Source: Cytophagales bacterium
Lineage (GTDB): Bacteria > Bacteroidota > Bacteroidia > Cytophagales > Cyclobacteriaceae
Direction: 5' to 3'
Length of the DNA: 64,000 nt
Assembly: GCA_017303795.1 (NCBI GenBank)
Contig: JAFLBR010000020.1
Span: forward strand, 1-64,000
The notes under the pieces are model-generated. The model did not search any database. It was given only the letters and a program-made list of their open reading frames with translations, and was not told the origin of the DNA. The translations under genes and the position numbers were made by a program. Below are positions 59,204-64,000 of this stretch, one piece after another. Every line of letters begins with the position of its first letter. Position 1 is the stretch's first letter.

Positions 59204-60196
59204 TTATTTCTCAAAGCCTGATTTTTCTGGTAGAATACTTTCAAATGCTAACCGAACATCATTTAAGGTCTTGTCGTAATTTCGGATATACTCGCTGTCA
59301 TTCACACAAACCAGTTTATAAGATTGTTCGCGGATTGCTTTAATGGCTTGTGCCGACCTTAATACCAGCGGAAACATTTTGGTGTCATCGTAGGTATTGT
59401 AGGGCACAAAATTAGATTGGCAGATTTGCCAAGTTCTGAATAATTCTTGTGTGTAATCGCGCGGACTGCGAAAGCGGTTCTTCGACATTTCGGTTAACTC
59501 ACTTCCGGCATAGTCCCACACTTCCTGGTACGTAGTTTTGGTATAAGGCTGTGCGTTGTGCGGTGTTCTAAGCGTTATAAATTTATCGTAAGGTTGTAAG
59601 AGCCGGGTAAGTCTTGCTTTGCTGCCGTATTTTGGGTTGAACCATTTATCATGGTCGCGTTTCAAAACTTCCTTCTTATCAAAACGCTTATTAATAATTT
59701 CAATATTATTTTTTAAACATTTGGTCCATAACGAGAGACCGAGATTCATCCTAAACGATGCAATGTCATTCGGAATTCCGTCTGTAAAAAACCGTTCTTC
59801 TTTCAGGTGATTGATAATAAAAAAGTCATCGTTGAAATAAACAAAGTGTTCCGCTAACCCCGGTATCTTATGCAAGTAAATTTCAATCAAACTTGAGTTA
59901 AAGCAAGGCAAAAATTGATTTGGAATATAGTCGGTATGATTAACAAGCTTTAATTTGGGATGTTCCGCATTTAACCACGCAGGCTTTTGGCCGCAGGTAA
60001 CAAAATGAATATTTCTTACCCAGGGCGCAAATTTCTCTATGCCTCTGAACCAGAATTTCAGCAATCCATTGTCTCTGAAACGAGCTTCCGTTACTTCGTT
60101 TTTGGTATTATCTATTTTACCCGAATATTTGGCAAAATCCTGTTGCCATTTCGGGTCATTCATATCCACCCAGGTAACTACAAAATCTATATCCAT
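59204..60196 (-). CDS. Stealth-family sugar phosphotransferase (second)
   Basis: This 330-residue protein has CR1 D-F-V-V-T-W-V-D-M-N-D-P-K-W, CR2 L-L-K-F-W-F-R-G-I-E-K-F-A-P-W, F-N-S-S-L-I-E and Y-F-N-D-D-F-F, plus a C-terminal R-T-P-H segment. The end E-K-S-G-F-E-K echoes the first Stealth. Stealth enzymes transfer a hexose-1-phosphate to build phosphodiester-linked polymers; in bacteria these are capsules or exopolysaccharides. Confidence 0.9.
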   Translation of the reverse strand: MDIDFVVTWVDMNDPKWQQDFAKYSGKIDNTKNEVTEARFRDNGLLKFWFRGIEKFAPWVRNIHFVTCGQKPAWLNAEHPKLKLVNHTDYIPNQFLPCFNSSLIEIYLHKIPGLAEHFVYFNDDFFIINHLKEERFFTDGIPNDIASFRMNLGLSLWTKCLKNNIEIINKRFDKKEVLKRDHDKWFNPKYGSKARLTRLLQPYDKFITLRTPHNAQPYTKTTYQEVWDYAGSELTEMSKNRFRSPRDYTQELFRTWQICQSNFVPYNTYDDTKMFPLVLRSAQAIKAIREQSYKLVCVNDSEYIRNYDKTLNDVRLAFESILPEKSGFEK

Positions 60197-60510
60197 AAAA
60201 TGGTGCTGATTACAGTAAAATTTCCAAACGTATTCTACTACAAATAAAACAGGTTAATATGGAAAAAACTGCTACCGCATTGATAATTCGTGGGCTACCG
60301 ATTCATCCTCCAACGGCAACTTACCTCCCCACAACCTAAAGTTCTAATTAAATCGTTTACTAAACACCCGATTGAGGGATGAAAACAAATGTTGAGAATT
60401 CGCAAACCAATTTTGTTTGAGTTAAATTACTTCTAAACCAGAAATGTTTAACTGGTTTTCATTGTGTTGCGATAATTTAAATAACTTGCACAACCGATAA
60501 ATCAAATTCT
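60197..60510. other. Non-coding gap between Stealth and DUF6588 genes
   Basis: No gene is supported; the only ATG frame is 26 codons. AAACCAG (60435-60441) and CTGGTTT (60452-60458) form a short perfect inverted repeat 53 bases before the downstream start. TAACTTGC just ahead of the start is a weak -7-like box. Confidence 0.4.
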
Positions 60511-61539
60511 ATGAGAAAGATTCTTATTCTGTTTTTAGTATCAACAATTTCGTTGAGTGCCTGGGCGCAAGGCGATTTAAATGAATTGATGACGGGCAGT
60601 CTTCAGGATGCTACTAAACTATTAGATGGCTATACCAAACCTGCCCTTAAAGCCTTTGGCTATGGATTAAATCAAGGTTGGTACAATACCGCAAAACCAC
60701 ATAAACCCTTTGGTGTGGATTTAACCATTTCTGTTTCGGCTGTTACCATCCCCAACTCAGATTTATTTTACACAGTTAATAATAATGACCTTACAAGCCT
60801 TGATCTAGTGAGTGTAAATGGGCAACCCGTTACACCGGGTACTGGTAGTGCTCAGGTTCCCACCATCTTTGGCCCGGATACACCACCAACTTTTGAAAAC
60901 AGGAATAGTGGGGCGCAGTTTGAAGCACCAGGTGGGTTAGATCTAAAGAAAGAAATTGGAATTCAGGCTATGCCTGTACCCATTGCGCACCTGGGTATTG
61001 GTTTGCCAAAAGGGTTTGATTTAAAAATCAGATTTGTACCTACTGTAAATATTGGTGATGATGCCAAGTTTGATTTGTTCGGTGTTGGGGTGATGCACGA
61101 TGTGAAACAGTACATACCCGGCATTAAAAATCTTCCATTTGATTTATCAGGATTTGTAGGGTACACCAGCATGAAGTTAATAAGTAATCTAGATGTAACG
61201 GCTGGCAGTAATCAACGTGCAGAATTCAAATCATCGGCTACTACTATTCAGGCTTTGGTTTCCAAAAAGATTTCTGTTCTTACCGTTTACGGAGGGTTAG
61301 GCTACAACATTGCAAAGACAAAAATTGCAATGCTGGGTGCTTATGAGTTTGAAGAAACACCCGGTTATCCCCCCATTACTATAGAGGATCCTATCACGTT
61401 AAGTTCCGATGCAAGCGGTATGCGTGCAACGGCAGGTCTTCGTTTGAAATTGGCAGTAATCACATTGCATGGCGATTACACCGTACAGAAAGATAATTTT
61501 AACACGCTTACTGTAGGGTTTGGTATTAACGTACGCTGA
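60511..61539 (+). CDS. DUF6588 putative outer-membrane beta-barrel
   Basis: This 342-residue protein has a signal peptide (~1-20, A-W-A-Q). Strands ending in aromatic or Gly-rich turns (I-P-I-A-H-L-G-I-G-L-P-K-G-F, L-S-G-F-V-G-Y-T, V-Y-G-G-L-G-Y-N-I-A-K) and the final V-G-F-G-I-N-V-R are typical of OMP barrels in this family. It is terminated by a bidirectional hairpin. Confidence 0.78.
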   Translation: MRKILILFLVSTISLSAWAQGDLNELMTGSLQDATKLLDGYTKPALKAFGYGLNQGWYNTAKPHKPFGVDLTISVSAVTIPNSDLFYTVNNNDLTSLDLVSVNGQPVTPGTGSAQVPTIFGPDTPPTFENRNSGAQFEAPGGLDLKKEIGIQAMPVPIAHLGIGLPKGFDLKIRFVPTVNIGDDAKFDLFGVGVMHDVKQYIPGIKNLPFDLSGFVGYTSMKLISNLDVTAGSNQRAEFKSSATTIQALVSKKISVLTVYGGLGYNIAKTKIAMLGAYEFEETPGYPPITIEDPITLSSDASGMRATAGLRLKLAVITLHGDYTVQKDNFNTLTVGFGINVR

Positions 61540-61554
61540 TAAGCTACTGATAAT

Positions 61555-61591
61555 AAAAAAACGGCTCGCCAATAACGAGCCGTTTTTTTTT
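61555..61591. terminator. Bidirectional rho-independent terminator
   Basis: ACGGCTCG (61561-61568) and CGAGCCGT (61576-61583) with A-tract and nine-base T-tract flanks. It serves the plus-strand DUF6588 gene and the minus-strand crotonase gene. Confidence 0.9.
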
Positions 61592-61603
61592 GCTGCTTGT
61601 ATA

Positions 61604-62377
61604 TTACTGCCCTTTAAACTCCGCCTTCCGCTTTTCAATAAAGGCTTTCATACCTTCTTTCTGATCGGCCGAAGCAAACGTGAGGTAAAAGTTTTTACGC
61701 TCAAGTGTAAGTCCCTCGTCTAAATGAGTTTCGAACGAACGATTAATAGATTCTTTTGCAAGCTGCACAGCCACAGGTGATAGTTGCGCAATTTCTTTGG
61801 CAAGTGTAAAGGCTTCGAGCAGGTACATTTCTTTCGGCACCACTTTATTAACTAATCCGTAAAAGTGAGCTTCTTCTGCCGATAAAAACCGACCGGTTAA
61901 AATCAACTCCATGGCTTTGGCTTTACCCACCGCTTTGGTTAAACGTTGTGTTCCACCGGCACCGGGTATCGTTCCTATTTTTATTTCGGGCTGACCAAAC
62001 TTTGCAGTCTCCGATGCAATTACCATATCGCAAGTCATTACAAATTCACATCCGCCACCCAATGCAAATCCGGAAACGGCAGCAATAATAGGTTTCTTGG
62101 TTTTCCGAATCTGATCCCATGTAGTGAATTGATCCAGCAACAACATATCAATGGCTGACTTATCAGCCATTTGTTTTATATCGGCCCCGGCTGCAAAAGC
62201 TTGTTCGTTGCCGGTAATAATAATTACCCGCACGGCATCATTCTTATCTAAGGCTACCAGTGCATCGCGTACCTCCTGCATCAATTGTGGATTTAATGCA
62301 TTCAATTCTTTGGGCCTGTTTAGCTCAATCAGCGCTACGTGTGGTTCTTTTTGTTCTGTTACTTTAATCAGCTCCAT
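61604..62377 (-). CDS. Enoyl-CoA hydratase/isomerase (crotonase)
   Basis: This 257-residue enzyme has F-A-A-G-A-D-I-K-Q-M (oxyanion hole), G-G-G-C-E-F-V-M-T-C-D, and F-G-Q-P-E-I-K-I-G-T-I-P-G-A-G-G-T-Q-R-L with both catalytic Glu positions. It is likely a short-chain enoyl-CoA hydratase in fatty acid or amino acid degradation. Its length is normal. Confidence 0.92.
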   Translation of the reverse strand: MELIKVTEQKEPHVALIELNRPKELNALNPQLMQEVRDALVALDKNDAVRVIIITGNEQAFAAGADIKQMADKSAIDMLLLDQFTTWDQIRKTKKPIIAAVSGFALGGGCEFVMTCDMVIASETAKFGQPEIKIGTIPGAGGTQRLTKAVGKAKAMELILTGRFLSAEEAHFYGLVNKVVPKEMYLLEAFTLAKEIAQLSPVAVQLAKESINRSFETHLDEGLTLERKNFYLTFASADQKEGMKAFIEKRKAEFKGQ

Positions 62378-62410
62378 ATTGTTTAAAGAAATTTGTTTTT
62401 AATGGTTAGT

Positions 62411-62574
62411 AACTGATGATAAGCAGCATTGAATGTTTAGGCGTCAAGCCGACTATTAACTATAGCAAACAGCCGCCAGACGCTTGTATTCAGCGTAACA
62501 TCAGTTAGTATAACAAAACTAAACTTTATGGCTGCTATAAAAAAGAAAGACCGCCTCACGTTTGAGGCGGTCTT
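62411..62574 (+). ncRNA. Candidate structured RNA with terminator-like 3' hairpin
   Basis: AACTGATG (62411-62418) pairs with CATCAGTT (62499-62506); inside, GCGTC (62441-62445) pairs with GACGC (62479-62483). Downstream a 12-base perfect stem (62547-62558 / 62563-62574, core GACCGCCTCA) resembles an intrinsic terminator, but no gene precedes it on either strand. The hairpin implies a short transcript starting in 62378-62440. The T-run after it is weak, so this is speculative. Confidence 0.3.
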
Positions 62575-62608
62575 ATCTAACCAAAAGGCGGATAAAAAAA
62601 TGTGCTAT

Positions 62609-62685
62609 GCGAGGTTATATACCGGTGGTGGTTTGCTGAGTAACCTCGCCCGGAGTTTAATTTTGAGAATTGAGGTTAATCTCAA
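62609..62685 (+). promoter_or_regulatory. Mutually exclusive stems upstream of the phosphatase gene
   Basis: GCGAGGTTA (62609-62617) pairs perfectly with TAACCTCGC (62641-62649). A second GAGGTTA (62672-62678) could pair with the same TAACCTC instead, and TTGAGA (62663-62668) with TCTCAA (62680-62685). The competing folds end 33 bases before ATG 62719. Confidence 0.35.
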
Positions 62686-62718
62686 ACCTTTCCTTGAAAA
62701 TTTCTTGAATTTCGAAAA

Positions 62719-63186
62719 ATGAAGGTACTTTTTGTTTGTCTGGGCAATATTTGCCGCTCGCCATTGGCCGAGGCTGTTTTTAATCATAAAATCAAGCAAT
62801 TGAATTTACAACATCGCATTTCTGCCGATTCGTGCGGAACGGGCGATTATCACATTGGCGACCAGCCCGATCCGCGTACCATTAAGACAGCCCAAAAAAA
62901 CGGAGTGGAAATCTGGCATCAGGCCCGCCAGCTTTCGGTACAAGATTTATCTGCGTTCGATTATTTGTTTGCCATGGATGAACAAAACAAGCGGGGCATT
63001 TTACGGTTGCCCGATGCCGGTAAGCATACACATAAAATAAAATTAATTCGCGAGTTCGATCCGCAAGGACAAGGCGATGTGCCAGATCCGTATTATGGTA
63101 CTATGAATGATTTTCAAGACGTGTTCGAGATGCTGGATCGTACGTTGGATGTATTTATCGAATCGATTAAACACGATCAATTATAA
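62719..63186 (+). CDS. Low-molecular-weight protein tyrosine phosphatase
   Basis: This 155-residue phosphatase has the C-x5-R P-loop C-L-G-N-I-C-R-S (Cys7, Arg13) and the general-acid loop D-P-Y-Y-G. It is eukaryote-like in length. Bacterial members often oppose BY-kinases in capsule export. Its stop codon TAA overlaps that of the convergent aspartate kinase gene within TTATAA (63181-63186). Confidence 0.93.
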   Translation: MKVLFVCLGNICRSPLAEAVFNHKIKQLNLQHRISADSCGTGDYHIGDQPDPRTIKTAQKNGVEIWHQARQLSVQDLSAFDYLFAMDEQNKRGILRLPDAGKHTHKIKLIREFDPQGQGDVPDPYYGTMNDFQDVFEMLDRTLDVFIESIKHDQL

Positions 63187-64000
63187 TCGCAACAACACCT
63201 GTAACGTAGAGCGCGAAGATTGCTCTAACAAAATACCCGGCTTTTGCCGATACTCATTAAAAGTAGTGGCATCGTAATTTTTTATGGTGATCAGCGTAAG
63301 CCCGGTGTTGTAATACACTTCAAAGTTTTTGCTCAAGGCCTCAATTAAGCGCAATGTTTTAGGTTCGCGGTAGTCCACGCAAATTGAAAACGAAATGGCA
63401 GAGTTCTGCATCACATTTATATGAACATCGTGTTGCGAAAGCGTGGTAAAGATGTTGCTCATCTGCTGCTCGTTTACAAACGAGTAGTCCGTAACCTTGC
63501 ACGAGATCAAACATTGATTTTCCTTAAACACAACTAACGGTGGCAGTTTATCAATTTTACATTCGTGAATGCGTGTGCCGGGTAAAGCAGGGTTATCGAA
63601 ATTTTTTACCAACAGCGGAATGCCCGCATTGGCTAACGGCTTTATGGTTTTAGGATGAATAACAGAAGCGCCATAGTATGTCATCTCTGCCGCTTCCTGA
63701 TACGGCAACTCATCAAACACAACGGCATTTGGTAATCGTTTAGGGTCGGCACTCATTACACCAGGCACATCTTTCCAAATGGTTACTGATTCAGCTGAAA
63801 GGCAAGCTGCAAAAATGGCGGCACTGTAATCGCTACCTTCGCGGCCTAAAGTGGTGGTTTTGTTATCGGAAGTTGCGCCAATAAAACCTTGTGTTACCAA
63901 CAGTTGGCTTTGCAGATTTTTTTTGAGGCCCTGAATTTTTTTGCGCGATTGTTCCCAATCCACTTTGCCTCCGCGCCAGGTGTTATCGGTTTGAATGTAG
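63181..64000 (-). CDS. Aspartate kinase, C-terminal part (5' end outside window)
   Basis: On the minus strand the frame is open to the window edge and reads Y-I-Q-T-D-N-T-W-R-G-G-K-V-D-W-E, then F-I-G-A-T, T-L-G-R-E-G-S-D-Y-S-A-A and V-W-K-D-V-P-G-V, the kinase core, followed by two ACT-like regulatory segments to 63181. It phosphorylates Asp at the head of Lys/Met/Thr synthesis. The GTG at 63963 is an internal Val, not a start. Confidence 0.9.
   Translation of the reverse strand, partial: YIQTDNTWRGGKVDWEQSRKKIQGLKKNLQSQLLVTQGFIGATSDNKTTTLGREGSDYSAAIFAACLSAESVTIWKDVPGVMSADPKRLPNAVVFDELPYQEAAEMTYYGASVIHPKTIKPLANAGIPLLVKNFDNPALPGTRIHECKIDKLPPLVVFKENQCLISCKVTDYSFVNEQQMSNIFTTLSQHDVHINVMQNSAISFSICVDYREPKTLRLIEALSKNFEVYYNTGLTLITIKNYDATTFNEYRQKPGILLEQSSRSTLQVLLRL

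Noticed and set aside
60263-60343. 26-codon ATG frame in the Stealth/DUF6588 gap
   Set aside because: Very short, no ribosome-binding or conservation evidence available.
62528-62722. 64-residue plus-strand frame before the phosphatase
   Set aside because: It reads straight through two perfect hairpins and has no family likeness.

Overview
The window looks like a chromosomal segment of a Bacteroidota bacterium, most likely of the Cytophagales type. The evidence is a C-terminal type IX secretion sorting domain, an ECF sigma / FecR / TonB-receptor operon with STN and carboxypeptidase-regulatory domains, Bacteroidota-specific families (DUF3667, DUF6588, GIN-domain protein), promoter boxes of the TAnnTTTG kind, weak Shine-Dalgarno use, and several TTG or GTG starts. 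No rRNA, tRNA or CRISPR array was seen. LAYOUT: 1-5.7 kb is an accessory, defence-like island: the edge of an IS3-family element that cuts an SbcC-like ATPase, a truncated copy of a helicase 5' end, a HipB/HipA toxin-antitoxin pair behind three evenly spaced palindromic operators, and a 994-residue fusion of a WYL-like domain, an SF1 helicase and a PD-(D/E)XK-like nuclease. 5.8-17 kb holds a lipid A-type acyltransferase, a DUF3592 membrane protein, two Asp-rich lipoproteins divergent from a sigma/FecR/TonB-receptor operon, a third Asp-rich secreted protein, a Crp-like regulator and YiaA. 17.3-19.5 kb has a rhodanese/DoxX pair and an ArsR-AHSA1-DUF1801 operon. 19.6-25.9 kb is a sugar-handling cluster with three Tat-type signal peptides (TIM-barrel isomerase/epimerase, two Gfo/Idh/MocA proteins), a ThuA-like lipoprotein, a SemiSWEET transporter and a NUDIX hydrolase. 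25.9-28.2 kb is housekeeping (rnhB, DUF3667, TANGO2/NRDE). 28.2-35.9 kb is one giant repetitive surface protein of about 2575 residues, presumably exported by the type IX system. 36-43.3 kb is mostly core metabolism and translation: ABC ATPase, cobalamin adenosyltransferase, ilvE, prfB with its programmed +1 frameshift, an MFS carrier and a YhhN protein. 43.3-53.6 kb mixes a serine hydrolase, an NTF2-like lipoprotein, an ImmA/IrrE-DUF4411 toxin-antitoxin-like pair, a GIN protein, a YigZ protein, an S9 peptidase, a 3'-5' exonuclease and nhaC. 53.7-60.2 kb is a surface-glycan locus: DUF4442, GNAT-like protein, two GT2 glycosyltransferases and two Stealth phosphotransferases, interrupted by rsgA. 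60.5-64 kb has a DUF6588 protein, a crotonase, a low-molecular-weight tyrosine phosphatase and the C-terminal part of an aspartate kinase that runs off the window. HOW GENES WORK TOGETHER: the sigma/FecR/receptor operon is a trans-envelope signalling unit and may govern the neighbouring acidic lipoproteins. The 19.6-25.9 kb cluster reads as a periplasmic sugar-oxidation route lacking SusC/SusD. The Stealth/GT2 genes would build or decorate a phosphate-linked surface polysaccharide. The strongest candidates for new biology are the helicase-nuclease/HipBA island with its built-in empty-site reference, the acidic lipoprotein set beside its sigma operon, the giant repeat protein, and a structured intergenic region at 62.4-62.7 kb.
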